Below, one piece after another: positions 23,488 to 33,424 of a stretch of 64,000 nt of DNA. Numbering within the stretch: position 1 is the stretch's first letter; each line of letters opens with the position of its first letter. The position numbers and the translations under genes are program-made. The notes beneath the pieces are model-generated. The model saw nothing but the letters and a program-made list of their open reading frames with translations. It searched no databases and had not been told where the DNA came from. This DNA is from Thozetella sp. PMI_491. Lineage: Eukaryota > Ascomycota > Sordariomycetes > Chaetosphaeriales > Chaetosphaeriaceae. The stretch lies in assembly GCA_021432635.1 (NCBI GenBank), contig MU270063.1, positions 62,001 to 126,000 on the forward strand, in the 5' to 3' direction.

Positions 23488-24108
23488 TCAAAACTTCTTG
23501 TTGCCCGTCTTTGCCCGCCACTCGTCTTCCAGCATGCCGAATATCAAGTGATCGTGCCAGCCACCGTTGAACCAGACGCAACTGCGCTTGCGGCCCTCAA
23601 GCACGAAGCCGAGCTTCTCGTACAGGTGGCAGGCGACCGAGTTGTAAGAGAAGCACTCGATGCCGATGCGGTGCAGGCCGGCGATCTGGAAGCCCCACTG
23701 CAAGATCCAGTTGATGGCCTCGCTGCCGTAGCCCTTGCCGCGGTAGCAATCCACGATGTCGATGAAGATGTAAGTGTCACGGTGGTGCTGGTGGCCGGGC
23801 ATGGGGGCACCTAGGCCGATGGCGCCGATGGGGATGGGCTTCGCCGGCTCCGCAGCCGCGCTGCCGTCGCCCTTGTCCTCGGCCTCCGGGGGAGGAAGGC
23901 AGATGACGACACCGATTAGCGCCTTGGTCGCGAGGGCCTTCTGCCGCTCCTGCAGCTCGTGCGGCGCCTGAGGCTTCATCATGACGTACGACGAGTTCGC
24001 GAACGCCCACGCATCGTTCTGGATGCGGTCGACGATGGGCAGGTCGTCGTCCTGGGTGGCGCGGTAGAGGAGCCGCGCAGAGCGGTAAGGGTTCCCCTCC
24101 TGGATCAT
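23488..24108 (-). CDS. GNAT-family N-acetyltransferase (RimJ/RimL-like)
   Basis: Single exon, 206 residues, ATG at 24108. Residues 123-128 (RGKGYG) form the acetyl-CoA pyrophosphate loop of GNAT motif A, preceded by the strand IFIDIVDCY and followed by helix SEAINWILQWGF. The C-terminal part CFSYNSVACHLYEKLGFVLEG is the standard motif B that closes the fold. The protein should transfer an acetyl group from acetyl-CoA to an amine (protein N-terminus or small molecule). The substrate cannot be deduced. The length is normal for single-domain members. Confidence 0.88.
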   Translation of the reverse strand: MIQEGNPYRSARLLYRATQDDDLPIVDRIQNDAWAFANSSYVMMKPQAPHELQERQKALATKALIGVVICLPPPEAEDKGDGSAAAEPAKPIPIGAIGLGAPMPGHQHHRDTYIFIDIVDCYRGKGYGSEAINWILQWGFQIAGLHRIGIECFSYNSVACHLYEKLGFVLEGRKRSCVWFNGGWHDHLIFGMLEDEWRAKTGNKKF

Positions 24109-25326
24109 GATTGCACTCTGGTGGGATGGCGGGTAGGGTTGGATACTGGCCGGGCTGGAGAGAGGGGCGGTTGGTGGTGGAGCTTAGGGCGAGGGGAGGA
24201 TCAGATGGTTGCGAGGGCACATGGCTTCTTTTATGTCCCCTGCCCCTTTGTTTACTCCGAAATCTATACAAACGAAACGCTCTAGAGACCCCACCCCTTA
24301 CCTCATCCGCATCTCTCCAGCAGCCGGGTGGGAGGTAGGGACTATCTAGTATCCAGATAGCGTAAGTCTCGGGCGGTAAGCGCGTATGGAAACGTCCGTG
24401 GGCGCAAGATTCATGGAAACCATTCGAAATAGGACAAGCCCGTCTCACCGTCGATGCAAGGAGCTCTGGTGCATGGCATATGCAAAGAATGCAGGCCGGG
24501 TGACTCAAGGCGGTCTGCGACCCGCCAAACCTCCACTAGAATTTCTAGAATTGTCGGTGTGTTAGCTCCTCGAATAGGTAGGAGGTAATACTTGGGCCAC
24601 ACGAAAAATAACGGGCGATAATACACGAAATAATGGCGGCGGCCGCCAGTTGCAACGCTCTCTTTTCTCTGTAAGCCCTAGCCTTATTCCCGGGTGCCGC
24701 TTGGAGCGTAGCTCGAGAGGAGAGCTATAGGACCCATACTGTACCTACCTTGGGTAGTGGTCTCCCGGCAAAAGTGTATATACACTAATTCAATTATCGA
24801 TCATGGACTTCCGCCCAAATGGGTTGAATAGTAAATGTCGTAAATAGCATTCCTTGCATTGGTGGCGGCCTGTCTTGGAAGCGTGCCTTGCAGCGCAAAG
24901 CATCTCGGGGCAGCACAGCAACTAAACCTTCTAATCCTCGCAGCTTAGGCGCAAGCGAGCTCGAAGGCGGCACCGGTCGGGTTAGACGCGGCAACCCTAA
25001 CCCAAACTGCTCGACGTGCCTCTGGGCGTGCTGATTGGCCGCCCCTTTCCCATCTCGACGCAAGGGCCAGCAACGCGGGTCGCGTGGAAAGCTGTCCTCG
25101 AGCGCCCCTAGACTAGAACAATACCCGGACCTTAGCATTGTGCTCAAGCAAACCTCCGTGAACCATAACGCCCCAACATTCTCGTCGCTCCTTTATCCGC
25201 CGTTTTTGCTACCTTCTCAAAGACCACCGAACCGACGACCCGCCTCGATCCAGCAAGCTGTGAAGGGCTGAAAAGCGAGGGACGGCAGAGTTTTGACTTG
25301 GCGACGCACCGCATCCAACCGGCACA
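24109..25326. other. Divergent intergenic region
   Basis: About 1.2 kb between divergently transcribed genes. It should hold both promoters. No gene was recognised. Confidence 0.45.
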
Positions 25327-25791
25327 ATGACCCGAGCCCAGCAGACTATATCGGTCTTTCTCCTCGCGAGCTCTGTATGTTTGCTCTACGGGGTCCTCCC
25401 GAATGCCCCGCCCTTTTTGCTGCTAGGAGGAGTGCGCAAAGGCCGCCGGAACGAAGCTTGCTAACCTGCGCTCTTCTCCCGCCTCTAGCTCTACCTTGTG
25501 GTCTTCCTCGAGCTGATCCCGCTGCCGGCCATTGTGCAGCAGGATATCGTCCCCTATGTACGCCCCCCTTTCCCTCCCTGACTTGCTTCCGTTTGTGAAG
25601 TGTGTTGACCCTTGCCTGCGCACTCGCAGCTCCCCCTCTGGCTTCTCGTCTCGTTCGGCGCATACCTTCTGGCCCGCCTGGGCTGGGGCGTCTTGACCTT
25701 TCACGACACCCCGGAGGCACATAAGGAGCTGATGGGTGAGATCCAGGAGGCGAAGAAGGATCTGCGGACCCTGGGCGTGGATGTCGATTAA
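25327..25791 (+). CDS. dpm3: Dolichol-phosphate mannose synthase subunit 3
   Basis: Three exons, 25327..25374, 25489..25557 and 25630..25791 (introns 114 and 72 bp), give 92 residues, the usual length of the family. DPM3 is the small ER-membrane subunit that tethers and stabilises the catalytic subunit Dpm1, which makes dolichol-phosphate mannose for N-glycans, O-mannosylation and GPI anchors. Two hydrophobic helices are visible: residues about 7-30 (VFLLASSLYLVVFLELIPL) and 40-58 (LPLWLLVSFGAYLLARLGWG). The conserved hydrophilic C-terminus that contacts Dpm1 follows (EAHKELMGEIQEAKKDLRTL, then GVDVD). All splice joins are in phase 0. The gene is easily missed because its first exon codes for only 16 residues. 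Confidence 0.92.
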
Positions 25792-26258
25792 GGAATGAGC
25801 AGCTTGGGACACGCCGCCCGGCGCACTTGCGTGTCTGGCCACGATTCGGAATGCCAAACAGGAGGAATCTGATACCAGCACGGAGTTGTTCTTACGCATG
25901 GCGTTTATGACATGTAGAAAATAGGATGCGTGGATGAGCAAAATACCTAATACCTATTCCCAAGAATGACCCTGGCTGGCTATAGGGGGGACAGCTCTGC
26001 TGTGGGCACATCTGTTTTGACATCCTCTCGAAACATTCCCCTCATTTATCACCAGGACCGCTTGTATCAAGTCAGGTAACCATCCCGAGTGAAAGCAAGA
26101 CATGAGATCCCAAAGGGCGCAAGGGGCATGCACCTGGCCGAAATCGGGTCTAGTAGAGATACTCGGTCAGAAGCCCCAAATCTTCCATCCCACGCTTCCG
26201 GCCAAGCCCGCCACCGAATTGAACCTTTAATATTGTCTGTCCCCATAGCATTGTTCCC
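25792..26258. other. Convergent intergenic region
   Basis: Holds the 3' ends of DPM3 and the next minus-strand gene. Nothing else was seen. Confidence 0.45.
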
Positions 26259-28492
26259 TCAGTTGGCCTTTTCGCCAGCCAGAAGTGCAGCCACAAGCCG
26301 GACAGCATTGAGAGGCTCTTCCCCGCCGGCCAGCAGCTTCTCAAAAATGGCCGGGATCTCCGCTAGCCTTCCTCTCTTGTCGATGACGTGCCCTGAATGT
26401 ACCGGTCAGCGAATTGCGCATGCGGCCTGGGGAGGTGAACAAAGGACAACGGAGACTTACATTTTGCAGGCGCGCTGACGAAGAGCTTGATGTCGCTAAC
26501 TGCGTCGCCGGTCGGCCTGAACATGATCTTCCATTGAACCCGCAAATGGGCTGGGTCTAGATCATCTTCGTCGTCTTTATCCAGGCGCGGGACCGAGAGG
26601 TCCAGTGACATCTGCCCGAGATAGGGAAGTAGATAGCCATTGTTCCGAGCCCCTTCCTTCACCTTGGCTCTGGCCGCACGGCCAAATTCTTCTTCAAAGA
26701 TAACCGCATCGATCTCAGTCCCGCTCATGTACGTATCTGTAGTACCCTCGGCGCTCCGTGCGAAGTCGACATCAGTCCCTTCGTCTTCGGGCCATTCTGC
26801 TTCGATCTCAGACGCCTCCGGCCACTGCCCATCACTCCCTTCTGCATCGTCACCCAAGTCATCATTAGAAGCCTCATCGTCTGAGTGGCTTCTCTCCTGC
26901 ACCCTCTCGACTAGCTTTTCCAGCCCTTCTTTAGTCGCGAGCTCTTCCTTCAATGTACACCAAGTTTTTGCTCTGGCAACCGCCACTCGCAACCACTCGG
27001 CCATCGCGATGCCCATGATTCCAATGTTGTATCTTTCAGCCCTGCTGCTGTTGTTCTTTGGCTGGGTCAGGGCTTGAATGAAGTCACGAGTCTCGGGCAC
27101 TGCAGCAGGGTGGATATGTGGTACATCGATCGCCTCGATCTCCTGGTTCTCTGTGTTGACCGTAATGGCAACAGAGAAAGCAAAGAGACCTGGAGGGGTG
27201 GTGGACTCGGCTTGGATGTATTGCTTCTGGTATAGAGGAGCGTCCCTGCTCTTCTTGGGCAGGGCCTCCGTGCGCGTAGTAAGGGTTAAGTTGGAGAACG
27301 TCCGGATAAAACGCCGTGTATCCGCGGTAAAAGGTAGAGGATGATGAGATACTGGTGGCTTGTCGTCCTCCACTACTTGTCGGGGAAATGCTGTAAACGC
27401 CGAGGATGTAGCCTTGGAAAATGGAAGAAGAAACAAGGCATCGTGGGCTGCTTCATCCCACAGGGCTGCGGCTTGCTGCTCCTTATCCTTGACACTGGGA
27501 ACAGCCTGAGACAGAATTTCTAGAAGGCTATCTGGAAGTGAGGATCCAGCAGCGGCGGGACTGCTGGCACTGAACCGCTGATTGTGCTTCGAGATGGCGG
27601 CTAGGTGGTTCTTCAGTTCGTGGTTCCTCGCCTTGAGCAGAGCCAGATTCTCTTCCTCTTCAGATTTTGGTAGGGTGTTAAGATGACCACGGATGGAAGC
27701 GGTTGTCTTCGACAGGGAGACTGGTGCGAAGGTGGTGGCCGTGTCCCCGCCGTCATCCTCTGCAAGCGACAGCTGAGACTTGAGGGGGGAGCTGTTGTCC
27801 GCTGCTGACCTCTGCCTCTTGAGCCGCCTTGAAGGTGTGTTATGGATACCTGAGGGCGGAGTGCTGACAACAGGGTCAGGGTGCTCGGGCGTTGGTGGTA
27901 GCTCCGGCTCCGGGACCACGAACTCATGAAACAGTCCGTTGCGGTGCCTCTGGCGGCTGCGGGCCAGAGGCTCTTCCAGTATGTCCTCTTCGGGGCCTGG
28001 CGGTGGCAGAGGCCGTGGGCCTGGTTTTTCTCCCTGGATAAATGCGTTCTTCTTTGAGGGCGTGGACTCTATGCCACCCTCGCCGAACGGGGTACTGAAA
28101 GCCTCCGCTGTATCCGAAGCGGGCAGCTCCGCCTCCGAGGAACCCATCGAGCGACGTGTCGACGGACCACGACCACCGGCACGGAGGGGTGGCTCCACGG
28201 CCTTGCCTTTTCCTTGGCTACCCGAGGGCGGAAATAGCTTCCTCTGGGTGGGCAGGCTCTCGCGCCGCGACGACGGAGGGGCCATCTCGGCTACGTGCCG
28301 TCTCTTGGGTGACGGCTCTCTGGAGCGGAGAATGTCTGGGTTGTATCTCTCCATGCTTGCCTTAGTAGGCGACGCGAATGAAGGTCTTGTTTGTTTTGCC
28401 GATGGGTCCGCCGCTTCCTCAGTGGCGGCTAGTCCCACCCTTTTGGGCTCGCCCCACGACACTCTGCGTCGCTTCGGGGATGAAGCCTCCAT
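26259..28492 (-). CDS. Nuclear coiled-coil protein with SP/TP-rich N-terminus, possibly kinetochore (CENP-O/P-like)
   Basis: Exons 28492..26461 and 26392..26259 (68-bp intron, GTAAGT donor, CAG acceptor) give 721 residues; the first ATG of the frame is at 28492. The N-terminal 230 residues are basic and rich in SP/TP sites and KRRR patches (SSPKRRRVSWG, THE-type TPSRRLKRQRS), as in cell-cycle-regulated nuclear proteins. A coiled coil follows (EEENLALLKARNHELKNHLA), then a folded C-terminal half with an acidic insert (SDDEASNDDLGDDAEGSDG). The second exon restores a good C-terminus (WHVIDKRGRLAEIPAIFEKL to LLAGEKAN). Coiled coil plus C-terminal alpha/beta domain resembles RWD-containing COMA/Sim4 subunits (CENP-O/P), but this is a guess from layout; the gene itself is well supported. 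Confidence 0.8.
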
Positions 28493-29341
28493 ATCCAAAT
28501 ACCCTCTCAGACGTCTCCGAAGGCGAGGCTATAAATCAACGGGTTTTCCTGGCTGGTTTGGTGTTGAAAATGACCCGTAGGCGCGGTATTCTCATGAGCG
28601 TCTATTAGAGTCTCAGTGGTGAATGGAAACGCGTGAGACGCGTCTTGGTGATGGCGAGAAGTTAGAGCTGAGCTGCGAAGCAGAGTTTGCCGGGTTAAAA
28701 TGGTGGCTAGGGCCTCGGAGGGAGCGTCGCTGACTCCTTGGCCAATGCCAACAATGACGCTGTCGTGTTTACCTGTGTATTGTGGAGGACTTAGTAGTGA
28801 ATATGTATAGGTGTGGAAGGCGTCCACGCGATGAGTGTTGATGTACGCGTAACTGCTAGTTTCCATAAAACACGCAAGGTGTAGCGCTCGATAATCGTAA
28901 CATAAAATTACTGTGTATTGGAAGCCAACCACTTCAGTGATGGCGAAAGACATTAAATTTTACACAAAAGTTGTACATATTGGAAAAAACAAACTATAAT
29001 ATATTGACTAGATTTTTCTAGTGTTAAAAACACAAGTGAGAAAGGCTTGGACAGAACTTTGCTGAGCTGTACGACATGTAGTTTCCTGCTGATACGTGTA
29101 ACACATATTGTACAGAGAATTACTAAGTAAAAGTGGGTCCCGGCACCCAATGACGTGGGTCCCGAGAAACTACGGCGGTTGTCGTCAAATAACGGAACAA
29201 AAAATCTGCCCATGGAATCACTCATCCTACCTTGACCTCATACCCTCCCACCTCCTCCGGCGCCTCCGTGCAGACTCAATTGCGCATCGATCGCGAGAAA
29301 CACCTTCCGCGACATTGCGCACTACTTCCACACGGCCCAAG
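28493..29341. other. Divergent intergenic region
   Basis: About 850 bp separating divergently transcribed genes, with an AT-rich patch at 28950-29060. It presumably holds both promoters. A 148-codon minus-strand frame here has no protein features. Confidence 0.45.
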
Positions 29342-30241
29342 ATGCGGTCGTCTCTCTTCGCCGCCCGCCCGGCGAGCTCGCTGCGGAGATTAGTGCAACA
29401 ACAGCAGCCCCGACGCATGTTTGCGACCCCGGCTGCTAAGCCTGCGGGGTCCCAGGAGCAGGCGCATCCCATCGGCCCCTTCTACGAGAGCATTTTGAAC
29501 GGGTCCCTATCCCCAAAAGAGAACCCCGAGGCGCCTCCGGTGACGTCGGCCAAAGCCCCCGAGCCCGCCGAGCCCGCAGCCCCAGCTGCCCCAGCGCCGG
29601 CGAAGCGCGGCCGTAAACCCAAGGCAGCGGCCTCTCCGGCGGACGACAAAGCCAAGTCCGTCTCCCCCTCGGAGTCTCCCTCCTCATCATCCGCGCCCCC
29701 AGACGACGCCTCTAACGACCTACAGGCCCGAGCCCGCCTCATCTTCGGCAACCGCCTAGCCGGCCCTGCCGAGCGCGCCGAGCGCCTAGCCGCCATTCGC
29801 AATCGAAGCAGCATGGTGGCTGGCGTGCTCGTCCCTCCGAAGCCAGTGGAGCCCGACAACTGCTGCATGAGCGGATGTGTAAACTGTGTGTGGGATCGCT
29901 ACCGGGACGAGCTGGAAGACTGGGCGGCCGCGAACGCCGAGGCGGAGAGGAGGGTGGCGGCACAGACAGCCGGCGTGGGGACGACCGAGGAGAGCATGGC
30001 GGCAGGGGGCGAGGTGAGGCTGGGATCCCACGAGCTCGACGAGCAAGGGGCAGTCAGCATGGACGACGACGGGGGCGGCTCGGCTTCCAACTGGGATCGC
30101 GACGCCTCTGGCAAGAAGATCGCCAAGGATTTCTGGGACGACGACCTTTATCGAAACCTACCGGTGGGCATTCGAGAATTTATGAAGCAGGAGAAGAGGT
30201 TAAAACAGAAACACGCGCGCGAGAGGACTTCTGGCGGCTGA
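29342..30241 (+). CDS. Mitochondrial oxidoreductase-like-domain protein
   Basis: Single exon, 299 residues from the ATG at 29342. The N-terminus is Arg/Ser/Ala-rich without acidic residues (MRSSLFAARPASSLRRL), a typical mitochondrial presequence. A Pro/Ala/Lys low-complexity linker follows, then the oxidoreductase-like domain (Pfam Oxidored-like, as in yeast YPL107W): PPKPVEPDNCCMSGCVNCVW with the CC-x3-C-x2-C cysteine pattern, then DRYRDELEDW. The remaining C-terminal part is acidic and variable. The domain is short and of poorly known biochemical role, although the cysteines suggest metal or redox chemistry. The start was chosen because it yields the presequence; an upstream in-frame extension lacks support. 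Confidence 0.85.
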   Translation: MRSSLFAARPASSLRRLVQQQQPRRMFATPAAKPAGSQEQAHPIGPFYESILNGSLSPKENPEAPPVTSAKAPEPAEPAAPAAPAPAKRGRKPKAAASPADDKAKSVSPSESPSSSSAPPDDASNDLQARARLIFGNRLAGPAERAERLAAIRNRSSMVAGVLVPPKPVEPDNCCMSGCVNCVWDRYRDELEDWAAANAEAERRVAAQTAGVGTTEESMAAGGEVRLGSHELDEQGAVSMDDDGGGSASNWDRDASGKKIAKDFWDDDLYRNLPVGIREFMKQEKRLKQKHARERTSGG

Positions 30242-30501
30242 GCTCGTGGTTCGCGAGACGACGCTACTGTATGATTCATAAAGACATCTTTAATAGACCT
30301 AGAGGCGAAGATACCAGGCTTATTTCCCAGCTGGATTTAAAACGCAAGACTCTCTGGATTCTCAGCACAGGCTCAATCTCCAAGTTGCTCGACCGCTTAT
30401 GAGAGTTACCGTGCCGCCGCTCTTTCGACGACACTCGTCTGCCAACTCCCTTGCCATATCTAGTTCGCTAAAGCAAAATGCCGCCCGGCTGAGTATGGGA
30501 C

Positions 30502-31254
30502 TCACTTGGAGCCATTCACCTTCTGCTCTGCCGCCCACTTGTCATGCTCATCGATGTCCTGGGCCTCCCACGGATAACAGATCCAAACGTCCTGGACGGT
30601 CCGTGCAGCTAGATAGCGCTTGTTCTCCATCATATCCGCGGGCAGAGTGCCCTTCTTCTGCTTGTCCTTGTTCTGCGGGACGTCACGTCAGTTTGTGGTC
30701 GTTTGCCTTGGAAAGGGGGGCGCTTACATGCAAAACAAAGATGCTGAACTGCGCCTTCTCGCCGCCTAGGCGCTCCCGCGCCGCCTCGACGTCCTTCTCC
30801 AGCTCGCGTACGGCGTACTCGAGCGTGGTGCGGGTGTCGTCGACCTCATCCACGATGAGCACACGCTTGCCGATCAAGTTCTCCATCTCACCCAGGGAGG
30901 TAAGGTCTAGCCACTGGGTGCGGGTGACCTTGGTTCCCGGCTGCTCCTCGACGGTGGTGGTGGGCAGGCTCTCGTACAGCGAGAGACCGATGGCCTGGAT
31001 CGAGATATTGGGGCTGCCCGGCTGCTTGAGGAAGGAGCGCAGGATCCGCGCGGGCACGTAGCCGCCACCGCCGATGGCAATCATGAGCTGGGGCTGGAAG
31101 GAGGCGAGGATCTCGCCGGCCGCCTCCTGGCACAGCTTGTGCACCTGCGCAGAAGAGTGGGGTCAGATCCAAGCTGCCGGGTCGGTGGGGGTGGCATGGA
31201 GGCGGCGAGATGTGCACTTACATCGTTGTAGGTGACGTAGAGCTTCTCAGCCAT
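30502..31254 (-). CDS. hpt1: Hypoxanthine-guanine phosphoribosyltransferase
   Basis: Purine salvage: converts hypoxanthine and guanine with PRPP to IMP and GMP. Exons 31254..31222, 31144..30728 and 30672..30502 (introns 77 and 55 bp) give 206 residues. The first exon codes only MAEKLYVTYND. The PRPP-binding motif is VLIVDEVDDTRTTL (residues about 106-119), and the loop IAIGGGGYVPARILR and the block VTRTQWLDL are typical of the yeast Hpt1 group rather than the bacterial/human HPRT group. The C-terminal exon carries the base-contacting hydrophobic stretch VWICYPWEAQDIDEHDKWA. A xanthine-using paralogue (Xpt1) cannot be excluded by eye. The gene is convergent with the mitochondrial gene at 29342. 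Confidence 0.93.
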
Positions 31255-33424
31255 CTTGACGGGACGAAGCTGGGTGCTTTGGGACTGCCTGGCGGATGGT
31301 GGGGTAAAAAGGGGGTGGGACGACAGGGCGCGAGGGGCACTGGGGAGGCCCGAGGCGGGGTGTGGTGGTGTTGGCGGGGTTTAGAGACCGTGTCACGCCG
31401 TCCTGGAGGGCGGCGAGAAGGGTTCAAGAGGATGATATCCAACTGGAAGCGGGAGCCTCTTGGGGGTGACGATGAATCACCCAAGAGAAAAAAGAGGGAA
31501 GGAGGAAAAAAAAAAAGATTTCGCGCTCTTGGGTCGGGTTAACCCCACTAGCGAAAAGCTCCCCGCAATGCCGGGCGCCACAACAAACGGTGCCCGCCCC
31601 ACTCCGCCCGCCGGGCGTGAACGATCGTGCGGAGCCCGCCGATTAGCTCACGTTCTCGGGGGACCTGTATGAGTTGCATGATGCGCCGACCCGGTGTCGT
31701 GGGCACGGCTTGAATCAACCGCCGAGCCTCGAAGAAAAAAAGACAACGGCCGTACCGGTAATTGCTGGGCGACATATTTGCTGCCCCTCCAAATACAGAC
31801 CGAACCGCTCCAGTCTCTTCCGCATCGGCTGCCATGCAGTTCTTTCTCACTCTCTTCCTCCGGCTGTCGTTAGACCTGCCTGGTTTGAAGATGGGACCTG
31901 CCGCATAGGGGTGGAGGGAACAACGTTACCATATATGCAATGGGCCGACTCGCAATCTCGCCTGTCTGTTGAGACATTTACATGTGCAACATGCTACAGT
32001 AACTACTTGAGAACAGAAGCAGGGTATGGAGAGATAGGAAGGGGCATCTAAATCTGTGTCTATACAGAGTGCTCTTTCTGTGTAACTTCCGGCCAAAATA
32101 TCGCAAGATTGCTAGGTACGGTAGAATAAAGTCGTTTGTGCATTTAACGCAAGGATTGGGGATGTGCGAGTCTTGTGGATGGCTTCGTATTGCCTCCTGT
32201 TCTAATTGGAAGTGGCCTGGAACACATGCGCGGCACGCGACAAGACCCCGCCAAACCGGTGCCGCGAGCAACCTCGTCAATCCGCCAAGACTAGGCAAGG
32301 CGGCACTTGACCATGCCGGTGGACTACGATCTGATTCCAAGATCTAAAACTCAGGCTGGAGAGCTGACCGGGGCGAGATCCTGGACCCCTAATTACTTAG
32401 AGCAAGCTCAACCCCGCGAGTGGAGCTACATGGCACCGCCAGCGCTAGACGACAAACAAGCGCGATAGCCGTGGAGGGAGATCAGATGGCAGTGTTCGCA
32501 CAACGACAAGAAGAGACGCCTCAAAAGAGCTCGGACCAGAAGCGGGAGTCAATCGTCTCTGTTCACACCGCTCTGCTGACTCGCGCCAAGCCGAACCCCG
32601 AGACTTTTATCCAGCCCAGGCCTCGTTCTCTCAGAAACGAGAGAAGTAGCGTCGCCTGGACGGCGAGAAAATCAGGCAATCAGAATACCGTCAAGCCTTC
32701 GCCACGCCGCCCATGTAGTATGCCGTACGAGAGGGAGCATTATACGGCGTCGCTCTTGCGGGCTGGTTGGCTAGAAAATTCGGGGCATTCGGGAGCTGGC
32801 CGAGAATGGCATGGAATGATCCCTTGCCCAGATCTTCAGCCCCAGGAGTGACCGTTTCGGATGCTGCACTCATGCTTCGAGGCTCACATTCCTTGAGAAG
32901 GCAAAATTCCTTATTACATGTGAAAAGGGACTTCCGCGTACGCATAGCCCTTCGGCCTCAGGGGCGGGCAATATGTGGTGGAAGGGAGGCGGTCTCGGCG
33001 TGTCAGCGTATCAGCTCGGGGCCCAATCCTAACTTACCGCTATTTTTAAGGGGCTGAGTAAGAGTATAGGTAAGTTCTCTCGTGTTTGGCGATCTACTTC
33101 AGGCAGCAAAAGGGCTGAACAAGAGCCGTAAACTTGGGCAAATGGCGTGGCGGGAATGGCAGCGGATCCGAAGCCCCTGTCGTGTTTAGGATGGTCCCGT
33201 CCGCGTCCTGTGGGGGGGTGTAAGATGGCTCAGCAGGGATTGCCCCAGAAGGAAACCAACCACCAGGCCCGCCTTGGCGTCTACCTAGCCCCGTCTCCTT
33301 TCCAGCTCTGCAGTAGTATATAACGTAGTCTCAAGCCCTTTAAGGCCCAGGCGTCGTGCCGTGGACGAGCCATTTTTGGAATTCTAAAAAACTACAGAGT
33401 CGCCAGTGCGGACTTGCAGTAAGC
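31255..33424. other. Intergenic region
   Basis: About 2.2 kb with HPT1 and the NLR diverging from it. No gene was recognised; frames at 32420..32851 and 31548..31850 have no domain features. It contains the TATA-like element listed below. Confidence 0.4.
33317..33323 (+). promoter_or_regulatory. TATA-like element upstream of the NLR gene
   Basis: TATATAA about 100 bp before the ATG at 33425. The assignment is by position only. Confidence 0.4.

Noticed and set aside
28493-28498. Start of the nuclear protein at 28498
   Set aside because: That codon is TTG; the first ATG of the frame is at 28492..28490.
28507-28953. 148-codon minus-strand frame starting MSFAITEVV
   Set aside because: It lies in the divergent promoter between two genes, has no domain or signal features and reads like non-coding sequence.
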